Below, in pieces: positions 37,205 to 45,764 of a DNA stretch of 64,000 nucleotides. Both the position numbers and the translations under genes were made by a program. This stretch comes from Pleionea mediterranea (GTDB lineage Bacteria > Pseudomonadota > Gammaproteobacteria > Enterobacterales > Kangiellaceae): positions 192,917 to 256,916 of the forward strand of contig NZ_QGGU01000004.1 in the NCBI RefSeq assembly GCF_003148745.1, given 5' to 3'. A model generated the notes under the pieces. The model ran no database searches. It saw only the letters and a list, made by a program, of their open reading frames with translations, and was not told where the DNA came from. Every line of letters starts with the position of its first letter. Position 1 is the stretch's first letter.

Positions 37205-38164
37205 GTGTCAAATTTATCATGTGTAGAAATATGTGCAGGCGCTGGAGGACAAGCTCTAGGGTTGGAGCGAGCCAACTTTGATGCTCAAGCCTTGGTAGAA
37301 ATTGACAATCGCTGCTGTGAAACCTTGAGATACAACAGGCCGCAATGGAATGTTGTTGAAGGAGATGTTAAAGAATTTGATGGTTCATCATATAAAGGCG
37401 TTGAGTTATTGGCCGGAGGCGTTCCTTGCCCACCGTTTTCCAAAGCTGGAAAGCAGCTTGGAAAGAACGATGAAAGAGACTTATTCCCAGAGGCGGTTAG
37501 GCTTGTAGATGAGATTCGTCCAAACGCAGTAATGCTAGAAAATGTAAGAGGCTTTCTAGATGCTGTATTTGAAGACTATCGCCTCAAACTAAAAAGAAAG
37601 CTTCAGCGAATGGGATACGTTGTTGATTGGAGATTACTTAATGCCTCAGATTATGGAGTCTCCCAATTACGGCCTAGAGTTGTAATTGTTGCGATTAAAA
37701 AAGAGCTAGCAGACAACTTCCATTGGTGTACTCCAAATGACTTCAATCCTCCAACAGTTGGAGAGCTGCTGCTTGACCAAATGAAAGAAAATGGTTGGCG
37801 TGGAGCTAATACGTGGGCAAAGCAAGCTGACGATATTGCCCCCACTATTGTTGGTGGCTCAAAAAAACATGGCGGCCCAGACCTTGGGCCAACCAGAGCC
37901 AAAAAAGCATGGGCCACTCTTGGTGTAAATGGAATGACTATTGCCAATGAGCCTCCTGAAAAAGACCATATTGGAATGCCTCGTTTAACCGTTGAAATGG
38001 TAGCTCGCATACAAGGGTTCCCTGATGATTGGAAATTCTTAGGCAAAAAAACTCCGGCCTATCGTCAAGTAGGTAATGCTTTTCCTCCCCCTGTGGCTCA
38101 TGCAGTGGCAGCACAAATAGAGCAATGTTTAGCTGCAAGAAAATTGTTTGCTGTTGCAGGCTAA
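37205..38164 (+). CDS. DNA (cytosine-5-)methyltransferase
   Basis: 319 residues. Motif I is VEICAGAGGQALGLE, the catalytic Cys75 is in GVPCPPFSKAG (motif IV), and motif VI is ENV at 112-114. Motif VIII QLRPR is at 154-158 and motif X is QVGNAFPPPVA near the C-terminus. The target-recognition part between VIII and IX is about 80 residues, so the recognition site is unknown. GTG 37205 opens the frame. It precedes the HNH gene by 10 bp, so together they look like a type II restriction-modification system. A+T richer than the surrounding core genes. Confidence 0.92.
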   Translation: MSNLSCVEICAGAGGQALGLERANFDAQALVEIDNRCCETLRYNRPQWNVVEGDVKEFDGSSYKGVELLAGGVPCPPFSKAGKQLGKNDERDLFPEAVRLVDEIRPNAVMLENVRGFLDAVFEDYRLKLKRKLQRMGYVVDWRLLNASDYGVSQLRPRVVIVAIKKELADNFHWCTPNDFNPPTVGELLLDQMKENGWRGANTWAKQADDIAPTIVGGSKKHGGPDLGPTRAKKAWATLGVNGMTIANEPPEKDHIGMPRLTVEMVARIQGFPDDWKFLGKKTPAYRQVGNAFPPPVAHAVAAQIEQCLAARKLFAVAG

Positions 38165-38174
38165 GAGATAAGAA

Positions 38175-38765
38175 ATGACTAGAAAGAAAGGTGCAAAGGC
38201 AAAATTAAGGGAACATTTCCTCACTAATATTGGTCGAGTCATGGACTCGGAAGAACTGCGCGAAGTATCTGGAAATCAAAGTGAATGGGCTAGGCGTGTC
38301 AGAGAATTACGATCTGAAGAAGGCTATCAGATTCTTACGCATAATGATCGGAGTGAGCTAAAACCTGGGCAATATCTTCTTGAAGACGCTAAACCTCAAC
38401 CAGCATTTGAACGTGCAATTTCCAAAGAAACAAGAGCCTTTGTTCTAGATAGGAATGGTTTTACTTGCCAAATGTGCGGTGTAGTGGCTGGTGAGCCTCA
38501 CCCTTATGACCCTACGAGAAAAACTCGATTACATATCGGGCATATTATTGATAAGTCTCAAGGAGGAGATGACGAACCTTCAAACCTTAGAGCGTTGTGT
38601 TCAGTATGTAATGAAGGAGCATCAAACTTAACTCTTGATCGCCCAACAAGCCAAAAGTTATTAATTCAAGTTAGGCGAGCAAAAGGCGATGATCAGGTTG
38701 AATTACTTAAATGGTTGATTGGAAAGTTTCCAAAAAAAGCCAAAGAATTCCTTGATAGTGAATAG
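38175..38765 (+). CDS. HNH endonuclease, probable cognate restriction enzyme
   Basis: 196 residues. N-terminal helix-turn-helix-like part (about 10-50: DSEELREVSGNQSEWARRVR), then an HNH domain with zinc cysteines C98, C101, C142 and C145, His120 and His123 in LHIGHIID, and Asn137 in PSNLRALC. Its position, 10 bp behind the methyltransferase inside the same cassette, supports restriction of sites the partner methylates. No specificity can be read. The stop TAG is two bases from the attC-like site. Confidence 0.85.
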   Translation: MTRKKGAKAKLREHFLTNIGRVMDSEELREVSGNQSEWARRVRELRSEEGYQILTHNDRSELKPGQYLLEDAKPQPAFERAISKETRAFVLDRNGFTCQMCGVVAGEPHPYDPTRKTRLHIGHIIDKSQGGDDEPSNLRALCSVCNEGASNLTLDRPTSQKLLIQVRRAKGDDQVELLKWLIGKFPKKAKEFLDSE

Positions 38766-38766
38766 C

Positions 38767-38848
38767 ATGTAACACATATGAGCCTTCCTTGAGTCAATAA
38801 GCAATACTAAAGTTTTCGCTCACCGAGGTGGGCGAATATCAGTTAATC
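38767..38848. other. Possible second attC site (attC2)
   Basis: R'' ATGTAAC complements the cassette 2 start GTTACAT. R' would be GTTAATC (38842-38848). L'' ATATGAGCC and L' GGCGAATAT pair with a two-base mismatch in the middle. The centre is not a clean hairpin and I find no matching end for a cassette starting TTAATC, so this site is weaker than attC1. Confidence 0.45.
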
Positions 38849-38884
38849 AGTAATTTCATTTACTTCGTCTGTCAAACATAACAT

Positions 38885-38912
38885 TATAAAAAGGACAGCC
38901 ATTACTTAGTAT
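38885..38912. repeat. GGACAGCC motif, copy 1
   Basis: ATAAAAAGGACAGCCATTAC, followed by TTAGTA, recurs at about 42041 and, diverged, at about 41497. Such strings accompany IS200-like transposases in marine gammaproteobacteria, from memory. Confidence 0.6.
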
Positions 38913-38971
38913 TGCGAGATTTAGTGATGAAATTTGAATATTCTGCTGAGAATAATTGTATAGGACATAAA

Positions 38972-40426
38972 ATGCTCAAACAACTCACCGCTCTTATTAT
39001 GAGTATGCCAGTTCTGGTTAGCGCATCTGATATCTACTTGAAAAACGTAACTATCATTTCCCCTAATAATTCATCTCCCGTCAAAGACGCTTACGTTTTG
39101 ATAGCCGATGATAAAATTTCGACTATATCAAAAAGTCCGATTAACATACCGTCGAATACAAAGATAATTAATGGAGAAGGTAGATATTTAATTCCGGGGC
39201 TTATTGATTCACATGTGCATGTGTCAGAAATGCCTGGCATGATCAAAGGAGAAAAATCGGATTATCTAAAGGATTTAGAGAAAACATACTTTTTACAACA
39301 ACCTAAAAGTTATTTATATTTTGGCATCACGCGAATCCAAGATCTTGCTGGCGACAACCGTGCGATTCAGCAGTTTCAGAATAGTGATATTTCTCCCAGT
39401 CTAAGTTTTTGCGGGATGATTCCCATAGCAGACGGCTACCCCGTGAATGTGCTCGGATTGGGAGATCCTTATAAGGCATTCCCATATCTCGTTATAGAGC
39501 CAAATGATTCAATTCCTGAAGGAGTTAATCGTGCCGAGCATACTCCTGAGCGAATTGTCGATAAAATAGCAAGAGACGGTGGTTCGTGTGTGAAACTCTT
39601 TTTTGAAGATGGCTTTGGAACCGAGAGTCATTGGCCTTTAATGAAAGATCAAACAGTAAAAGCAATAATAACTGAAGCAAAGAAGCATGGCTTATCAATT
39701 TATGCACATGCAAACGCCGTCGATATGCAGAACATTGCATTAAAGTACGATATTGATGTCATCGCTCACGGACTGTGGAATTGGAATGAACATGCAAAAA
39801 GCGAAAACGTACCGAATGCAATTCAAGCAACTTTAGATACGGTGATAGAGAAACAAATCGCTTACCAGCCTACTTTTAATGTTATGGACGGACTTAAAGC
39901 CCTTACCGTCCCAAATACGCTATCTTCGAAAGATTTTTCATTTGTTGTACCACCTTCCATTCTTAGCTGGTATCAAAGTGAAGATGCTCAATGGTTCAAA
40001 CAAGAAATTATCAATGACTTCGGAAATCCACCGCTTCCTATTCTACATAAGATAATGGATGGCATTATTTCTCGAGGGGAGCGCTCGGTTCAGTACTTGA
40101 ACCAGAAAAATTACCCACTTGTACTGGCGTCAGACACACCGTCATCTCCAACGTACGCGGCTCAGCCTGGCTTGTCGAGCTTTCTTGAGCTGAAACACAT
40201 GCATTCAGTAGGAGTTTCATTAGGGCGAATATTAGAAGCGGCTACTATCAATAATGCTAAACTTTTAAATGTTGATAAGATTGAGGGCACAGTTGAAGCA
40301 GGTAAAAGAGCGAATTTGCTGTTACTTAAAAGAAACCCATTAGAAACTATTGATGCTTACAACTCTATTGAGTTTGTTATTATCGACGGTAATGCCTACG
40401 AGCGAGAAAGATTTATGGCAAAGTAA
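38972..40426 (+). CDS. Secreted amidohydrolase-family enzyme
   Basis: 484 residues from ATG 38972, chosen because AGGA lies upstream and a signal peptide begins there (MLKQLTALIMSMPVLVSAS). A longer frame upstream lacks support. TIM-barrel metal site: DSHVHV (HxH), then IYAHAN, IAHGLW and LASDTPS supplying further His and Asp ligands. GTVEAGKRANLLLLKRNPL is the C-terminal small-domain signature. Family members split amides, peptides or lactones; substrate unknown. It sits within the cassette region, behind attC2 and the GGACAGCC motif, but has no matched cassette ends. Confidence 0.85.
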   Translation: MLKQLTALIMSMPVLVSASDIYLKNVTIISPNNSSPVKDAYVLIADDKISTISKSPINIPSNTKIINGEGRYLIPGLIDSHVHVSEMPGMIKGEKSDYLKDLEKTYFLQQPKSYLYFGITRIQDLAGDNRAIQQFQNSDISPSLSFCGMIPIADGYPVNVLGLGDPYKAFPYLVIEPNDSIPEGVNRAEHTPERIVDKIARDGGSCVKLFFEDGFGTESHWPLMKDQTVKAIITEAKKHGLSIYAHANAVDMQNIALKYDIDVIAHGLWNWNEHAKSENVPNAIQATLDTVIEKQIAYQPTFNVMDGLKALTVPNTLSSKDFSFVVPPSILSWYQSEDAQWFKQEIINDFGNPPLPILHKIMDGIISRGERSVQYLNQKNYPLVLASDTPSSPTYAAQPGLSSFLELKHMHSVGVSLGRILEAATINNAKLLNVDKIEGTVEAGKRANLLLLKRNPLETIDAYNSIEFVIIDGNAYERERFMAK

Positions 40427-40437
40427 CCAAATGTGAT

Positions 40438-40475
40438 ATTGAGAGTAATAATATCAGTAAATAATTACTCTCAAT
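40438..40475 (+). terminator. Hairpin after the amidohydrolase gene
   Basis: ATTGAGAGTAAT and ATTACTCTCAAT form a perfect 12-bp stem with a 14-nt loop, 12 bp past the stop. No T run, so moderate. Confidence 0.5.
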
Positions 40476-40594
40476 TCAATCTGTGCTGCTGTTGGGGCTC
40501 GGCTTTTTCTTTAGCGGAAGAAAATAAGAAATCAATACGAAAAAAAAACATTGATTTTTATGGAGTGACCATATATTCCCAAGTATTTCTAAAA
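40476..40594. other. Intergenic, no feature recognised
   Basis: Between the amidohydrolase hairpin and the second 296-bp repeat. It has an A-run and no ORF. Confidence 0.4.
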
Positions 40595-40890
40595 CAGGGG
40601 TTATTTTAAAGCCAGCCTAAATTGGATGGATCGCAATTTAATTGAGTTTTAAGGTTTGAAATGATCTAACAATCCTTATTACCGTTAGTCTCTTGTATTG
40701 GACGAAATTAACCGACTTATTTTCATGAAAATACATCAGCGCGTATAATGAGATCTCATGCTACTGAGCGATCTATACAGCATTATTAAATAACGTAACT
40801 TTTTCTCTAGCGCTTACTGTGAAAGCTCTGTAGGCTAATAAGCCAAAATTGAAAGCTGTTTATTTAAGCTTTCTTGAATATAATATGTTG
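40595..40890. repeat. 296-bp direct repeat, copy 2
   Basis: Same length as copy 1, offset exactly 4245 bp. It keeps both palindromes (40719-40732 and 40748-40759) and TATAAT (40744-40749). The left edge keeps a KQGLF-stop reading like the end of the gene before copy 1. It ends at the G of GTTATAC. Confidence 0.95.
40719..40759 (+). promoter_or_regulatory. Promoter with two perfect palindromes (repeat copy 2)
   Basis: Both palindromes (ATTTTCATGAAAAT, ATGAGATCTCAT) and TATAAT are unchanged from copy 1, while the sequence downstream has drifted. That suggests selection on, or a recent origin of, this core. It reads toward the channel gene. Confidence 0.5.
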
Positions 40891-40899
40891 TTATACGAT

Positions 40900-41487
40900 A
40901 TGAGTAAATTTCAAGACAAAATTGAAACATTTGTCCACTGGTCAAGACAGTTTCGACCTTTTTCAGTCTTGTACTCTTGGATCGCGGTAAATGAAAAGAA
41001 TGAAAGCTGTTTCTTGATAATCTTCAACTTGTTAGTTATCAGCATATATTTTACTGCTTACTGGACACCTTGGATTTTTATCGCACTGACAATTATTCTA
41101 CCCGTATTCTTGTTTAGAACAGTGCCACTTATCGGTCCGGTCTTTCATTTCGCTGCAATGGCTAGAAAAGGTGAAGTCACTTTCCAGACCTTCGTAATTA
41201 CTATTTTTGTAATGGTGATCAATCACATTTGTGTTTTTGCATCACTATATATGGCGCTCGGTGTTGTTGTTGATGCTGATAAAACACCAATTGAAGGCTT
41301 ATGGCACCATTTCTACTTTAGTGTTATAACTTATACAACACTTGGTTACGGAAATTTGGTTCCAGGCAACTTAGGAGCGGAGATCGTCTCAACCATTGAA
41401 GCAATTTTGGGCTTTGCCACTTTCGCTTTTTTAGTTGGCCTTGTTGCAAGCCTCCCCATGAAAAAACAATCAGACGGCACTAAATAA
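40900..41487 (+). CDS. Two-pore-domain-type K+ channel-like membrane protein
   Basis: 195 residues from ATG 40900, the first inside the putative cassette that begins at TTATAC (40891). Upstream TTG and ATG codons at 40849 and 40885 lie in the repeat. Four or five membrane segments; the last two surround a pore loop with the filter TTLGYGNLVPG, an Ion_trans_2 signature. Such channels pass K+. There is no RCK or other ligand domain. No ribosome site is evident, and no cassette end matching GTTATAC was found. Confidence 0.8.
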   Translation: MSKFQDKIETFVHWSRQFRPFSVLYSWIAVNEKNESCFLIIFNLLVISIYFTAYWTPWIFIALTIILPVFLFRTVPLIGPVFHFAAMARKGEVTFQTFVITIFVMVINHICVFASLYMALGVVVDADKTPIEGLWHHFYFSVITYTTLGYGNLVPGNLGAEIVSTIEAILGFATFAFLVGLVASLPMKKQSDGTK

Positions 41488-41827
41488 TAAATATAGAAAG
41501 GACAGCCATAATTTAAAAAGGATTTTTTAAGTTACCAAAGTCATAGGGTTCGGTTATTAATGAGTCATCATCTGAAGATATTGACTGTAAATACTTTATG
41601 TTTTGAGTTAATCAGGAGTGAATATTTCTATTGGTGGCTGGTTAAGGCGAGCGCCACTCTCGAAGCCTTTCGATTTGTATGGTGATGTGTGTTGAAGATT
41701 TGTTATTGGATGGTTTAGATGTACAGCCTTCGACTGAGTCCAATGCCTTTAATAAATTTTTGTTCAGTGGACTCAATAAAGTAAGGGTGGACGGGGTGCC
41801 GATGGCTTTAAGGCAGGCTATATCATC
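41488..41827. other. Degenerate region after the channel gene
   Basis: Contains a diverged GGACAGCC motif at 41495-41522. No intact ORF. Probably debris of mobile elements. Confidence 0.4.
41495..41522. repeat. GGACAGCC motif, copy 2 (diverged)
   Basis: ATAGAAAGGACAGCCATAAT resembles the motifs at 38885 and 42041. Confidence 0.5.
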
Positions 41828-42036
41828 CTAACGCTTCATCAATTGAATAAACCCTTCGGGCTCTAAACTTAAGCGCTCTAAAATGGGCGGCAGATTGTCG
41901 GCAATATAACCGCGTTTTGCCTTCCCGTATGATGCGACCACTGGTTTCCACCAGTTCAAAATAATCCTGAGTACTAAATTGGAAACCGTGCTTGTGTTGG
42001 CTGGCGTTTCGTTTGGTGAGGTTAAGCAGTTTTACC
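41828..42036 (-). pseudogene. IS200-like transposase remnant, frameshifted
   Basis: On the minus strand an open stretch encodes LLNLTKRN, then FQFSTQDYFELVETSGR and IIREGK. After a frame change near 41912-41925 it continues KRGYIADNLPPILERL, then SLEPEGFIQLMKR and a stop. This is the C-terminal part of the ~320-residue Y1/IS200-like transposases, in which ...DDKRG..PPILERL... is typical. The N-terminal catalytic half is gone. It abuts the GGACAGCC motif at 42041. Confidence 0.75.
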
Positions 42037-42038
42037 TA

Positions 42039-42066
42039 AATATAAAAAGGACAGCCATTACTTAGT
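42039..42066. repeat. GGACAGCC motif, copy 3
   Basis: ATATAAAAAGGACAGCCATT, then ACTTAGTA. It is nearly the same as copy 1 and immediately follows the transposase remnant. Confidence 0.6.
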
Positions 42067-42351
42067 AGTCCACCAAAATAGTACTAACAACAAAAGCTAC
42101 GAAGAAATATATTTGTAACTTTTGGCGCACTTCCGTTTCAGAATTATCGATTATAAATTTACGATAACATTAAAAAGAAAGTGTCTCGCTTCTGATACAA
42201 ATTTGTTCTTCGTGTGCTTCGATTTTAATACGCCAATAAAGATAAAAAACGACAGTGCTTCCTGTAACTTTATGAATTTTAATGAGTAATTTGTTTGGCA
42301 CACTAATTGGTTAACCTTTAGTTCTGTTTATAAAAGAGGTAGAGAATTCCA
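42067..42351. other. Intergenic before the serine hydrolase
   Basis: AT-rich, with no ORF or hairpin I would call. AGAGGTAGAG gives the ribosome site of the next gene. Confidence 0.4.
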
Positions 42352-43821
42352 ATGAAAATAAATCGATATTTAGTTTTGCTAATCAGCTTTGTGTGTTTGC
42401 TGGCTAACGCAAAAACAAGTGAACAAAAGTCAAAGGAAGCTGTGTTAAAACAGTATTTCGACTCCTGTTATCAAGCTAACATCTGCAATGGGAGCTTTTT
42501 GATCTATGAAAATGACGGTGTAACATTCAGCGCATCTTATGGGATCAATGGCGATGCGACGAAAAGCCGACTTTCTCAACAACATCAATTTGATATTGGA
42601 TCGATTGCCAAGCAGTTTACGGCTGTTACAGTTTTACACTTGCGAGATAAAAAATAGTTAAAGCTTTCTGATCCAGTTCATCGATATCTCCCGAAATTTC
42701 CTTATAAAACTATTACTATTCGGCATTTATTAACGCACCAGTCAGGGATACCCGATGCATTGAAACTGCTAGAAAAAAAATTCAGAGCAGGTGAAATTAA
42801 ATCAGCGGTTACGCATCATGATGCATTTAATATTATTGTTGAGAAAGCCCCGAAGCTTCACTTTAATCCTGGAGCACAGATGGCGTACAGCAATACTGGG
42901 TACATGGTTTTGGCAGAATTGATAGCGCGAGTAACTCAATCCTCATTCCATAAATTTATGCATCAGTCCATATTTAAACCAGCGAATATGAATGATACCT
43001 TGGTTTTGCATCCTTCTAATAAAGGTGAGCTTTTAAATCGAGCCTATGGCTTCCGTCGACAATTTGATGGCCAACTACGACCTTATGATCAGATTCCGAG
43101 ACTCTATGTTTCAGGGGCCGGTGGAATTTATTCAACAGTAGAAGACTTATTGAAGTCGCAAAAGGCATTACTCAATCACAAAGTCATCACTAAGGCGAGC
43201 TGGAAGGAAGCGACAAGTCCCGTGCCCTTAAGTGACGGTAGTAAAAAACAATATGGATATGGCCTGAGTTTGCGGACCGCACCTACGGGAGAAAAACTGA
43301 TTGCCCACGGAGGTCATTGGCGAGGCTTTAAGTCGCTATTGGCCTATTTTCCTGAGTCCAGTCGAATTATCATCAGCTTAACGAATAATGGAATTGACGA
43401 TGAACTGCCACGAATTGCGTTTGATGCTATTGATATACTAGGCGGTGATACTAATATTTCGTTTAATCCTGTACTGAGTGATAAGATTTACAAGTTGATT
43501 ACGGACAAAAAGTTTGCTGATTTCAAGCAATTGATGGTTAAAACTAAGGAAGAACTCTCGCAGACTTTTTCGATTGATGAGAGCCGTATTAATGCACTGG
43601 GCTATTTTTTTGTTAAAAAGCAAGAATTTGACAATGCCATAAAAGCATTCGAATTCAATAAAGCCCTTCATAGTAAGTCCGCAAATGTTTATGACAGTTT
43701 GGCGGAAGCATATTTGGCTATCGGCGATAAAGAGCGCGCCCGGGTAAATTCGACACAAGCACTCGCAATTAATCCAGAATTTAAAGAAGCAAAACGTCGT
43801 CTGGAAAAATTGAGTAAATAG
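42352..43821 (+). pseudogene. Serine hydrolase (class C beta-lactamase fold) with amber codon at 102
   Basis: One frame of 489 codons plus stop, cut by a single TAG at 42655-42657. Signal peptide (MKINRYLVLLISFVCLLANAK). The SxxK nucleophile is Ser84-x-x-Lys87 (GSIAKQF), before the stop codon. YxN (Tyr179-Ser-Asn181) and IAHGGHWRGF are after it, so neither half could work alone. The tail has TPR-like helices (about 420-480). Length and motifs otherwise fit the beta-lactamase-related peptidase/esterase family. It is either a recent pseudogene (CAG to TAG is one base) or read through by an amber suppressor. No amber-tRNA is visible here. Confidence 0.8.
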
Positions 43822-43941
43822 ATTTGTAAATCGTTTTTAGCAAATGATACGTCAGTTAGTCGCACTGGATTTCAGATGAACTGGCGTATCTTGTTAGAGA
43901 GAGTAAGTTATAAAACGGTCTATAATTTTATCGTTTTACAT

Positions 43942-45711
43942 TTATTTAAACTGAAACTCAAAGCCAAACGCTTGTGCATGAGGTTGCTTTGCTTTAACCA
44001 GAATCAATACTTTCTGGTTTGGTGGCATTTGAGTTGTTTTTAATTCATTTGATAAATATTGATCCGGCGTGTGCACTTCGGTGGATAATATTTTGCCCTG
44101 TGTATCGGTGAAATGAATTTCAACGGTTGGATAAGGTTGTTCAAACGATGCATTATTCTGGATCATCAACCGGAAGTCGGAAATATCCGGATCACTGTCA
44201 CTGGGGCGAATATCTCGCTGTAACAATTCTATCGCCGCCACATCTCGTCGCTGTTCAATGGCACAAGGCGCAGCTTTGCACAGGGTGTGAACCAACGGCC
44301 CCCAGGTGTCATCCCAGGCCAGCGTTTGCCGCTCACTCCACAGGGTATAACCACCCCAGCTCACCAGTATCAGTAATAATCCGGATGCCGCCAGCCATTT
44401 GTATTTATGCTGTTTGCGGGTGACTATATCGTCAAATTCATCCAGTGGATCCGGCTCCAGATCCTGATCACTTAAACCTGTGTTTAACTGCTGTCGCGAT
44501 GATGGTGTTTGAGACTCAGTATCATCTAGTGTAGATTCTGTTGGCTCAAGGCTGTCTTTTTGCTCAAGATCGTTTTCTTGTTCAAAGCCGTTGTCTGGTT
44601 CAAAACTTTCTTCCTGTTCAGGAAAGTCTTCATGATCAAATTCGTTTTCCTGATCAATGAATTGTTCTGAAATGTTTGTCTCGGTTTCAGCTTCTGCAAA
44701 AAGTTGCTCATCAGTATTCTGAAAATCATTAACGTCTGTGTCATCACTGCTCGCTTGATCAAACTGCGATTCAGTGGATTCGAATTCATCTGACTCGAGT
44801 TCAGCTGCATCGTCCACATCCAGCGGAGAGGTGTTAAATGATTGCGTCGACTCCGGAGTTAAATCTTCCTGCCCAGATTGAGGCTGTTCTGTAGCTTGTT
44901 GCTGTTGAGCGTCTTGTTCTAAAGAGCTGTGTTCTAAAGAGTCTTGCTGTTCATCATCATCGAATTCAAATTCGCCATGATCGGGAGCCTGCGACCAGTT
45001 TGCATCATGATTGGACGTCTCTGATCCCTGTGACGAAGCATCGGTTGCTTCCTCAACATCCATAGGCGTCGTTGGGCCATCAATATTGGTATCGATAGTG
45101 TTATTGAGAGTGGTTGAGTCGGGTGTTTCAACAAAGGCGTCAATGTCATCCATGCTTGGTTCGAACGGCTCTGCCGTGTCTGACAATTTAGCTTCCTGGT
45201 TATTGTTTGGCTCAGCTTCCTGTTCTACTGGGTGAATCTCTTCTTTAACACTGTTTTCAGTAGAACTATCGTCTCTAACACTAACGTCATCAGATCCAGC
45301 AGGGTCTTGCTCGGATTTATTGTTGTTTTCTTTTGCAAAATTACCGATGGGGTACTGCGTTGTCTGAGCTTTCTTTTCGCTATAGTGAATGTCCATTTCG
45401 GCAGAGGGTGGTGCGGTTAACAGGTCGTGTGAATCCTCTGTCTCATCGGTTGACTCTTCGCGGTAGGCTTGCTGTTGCAATTCGTGCAGCTTATCCATGG
45501 AATGAGGTTTTTCGCCGCGATCGGCTGTTGACTCATTTTTTTCAGAACCTTCTTGTGCGGCATCTTTTGGTCGCACCAGATGTTCGGTGGCTTTAAATAT
45601 ATGCAGGCAGGCACCGCAGCGAACACGGCCTTTGGCAAGTTTTAAATGCTGTTCTGTTACGCGAAAAACCGTCGAGCATTCAGGACAGCGCGTATAAATT
45701 GATTGCGACAT
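43942..45711 (-). CDS. Zinc-ribbon DUF3426 membrane protein
   Basis: 589 residues. An MJ0042-type zinc finger (Cys9, Cys12, Cys32, Cys35: RCPECSTVF and RCGACLHIF) opens it. About 380 acidic, low-complexity residues follow. One membrane helix (YKWLAASGLLLILVSWGGYTLW, near 438-460) precedes a C-terminal DUF3426 domain (VEIHFTDTQGKILS). Its usual place is between prmA and dusB in gammaproteobacteria; here it follows prmA on the minus strand, and dusB is 31 kb away. The finger would be cytoplasmic. Function unknown. Confidence 0.88.
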   Translation of the reverse strand: MSQSIYTRCPECSTVFRVTEQHLKLAKGRVRCGACLHIFKATEHLVRPKDAAQEGSEKNESTADRGEKPHSMDKLHELQQQAYREESTDETEDSHDLLTAPPSAEMDIHYSEKKAQTTQYPIGNFAKENNNKSEQDPAGSDDVSVRDDSSTENSVKEEIHPVEQEAEPNNNQEAKLSDTAEPFEPSMDDIDAFVETPDSTTLNNTIDTNIDGPTTPMDVEEATDASSQGSETSNHDANWSQAPDHGEFEFDDDEQQDSLEHSSLEQDAQQQQATEQPQSGQEDLTPESTQSFNTSPLDVDDAAELESDEFESTESQFDQASSDDTDVNDFQNTDEQLFAEAETETNISEQFIDQENEFDHEDFPEQEESFEPDNGFEQENDLEQKDSLEPTESTLDDTESQTPSSRQQLNTGLSDQDLEPDPLDEFDDIVTRKQHKYKWLAASGLLLILVSWGGYTLWSERQTLAWDDTWGPLVHTLCKAAPCAIEQRRDVAAIELLQRDIRPSDSDPDISDFRLMIQNNASFEQPYPTVEIHFTDTQGKILSTEVHTPDQYLSNELKTTQMPPNQKVLILVKAKQPHAQAFGFEFQFK

Positions 45712-45764
45712 CGGGCGCAGACTTCCTTATAATTTATTTTATCGATCGATAATAATAAGGCGCT

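Larger units (their letters stand above)
37117..38842 (+). mobile_element. Integron-type gene cassette 2 (restriction-modification pair)
   Basis: Starts TTACATGCC. Near its end AGCATGTAAC (38764-38773) matches the complement of that start at nine of ten bases. The right end is less sure, G38842 of GTTAATC. It carries the methyltransferase and HNH genes in one direction. Two-gene cassettes of this kind are known in chromosomal integrons. Confidence 0.55.

Noticed and set aside
38912-38971. Longer N-terminus of the amidohydrolase
   Set aside because: It would place the signal peptide inside the protein; AGGA and the signal peptide support ATG 38972.
40849-40899. Upstream starts for the K+ channel gene
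   Set aside because: They lie in the 296-bp repeat, before the cassette-like boundary, and are not preceded by a ribosome site.
42655-42657. Pyrrolysine or selenocysteine recoding of the TAG
   Set aside because: TAG is not the Sec codon, and no Pyl machinery is visible. A nonsense mutation is simpler.
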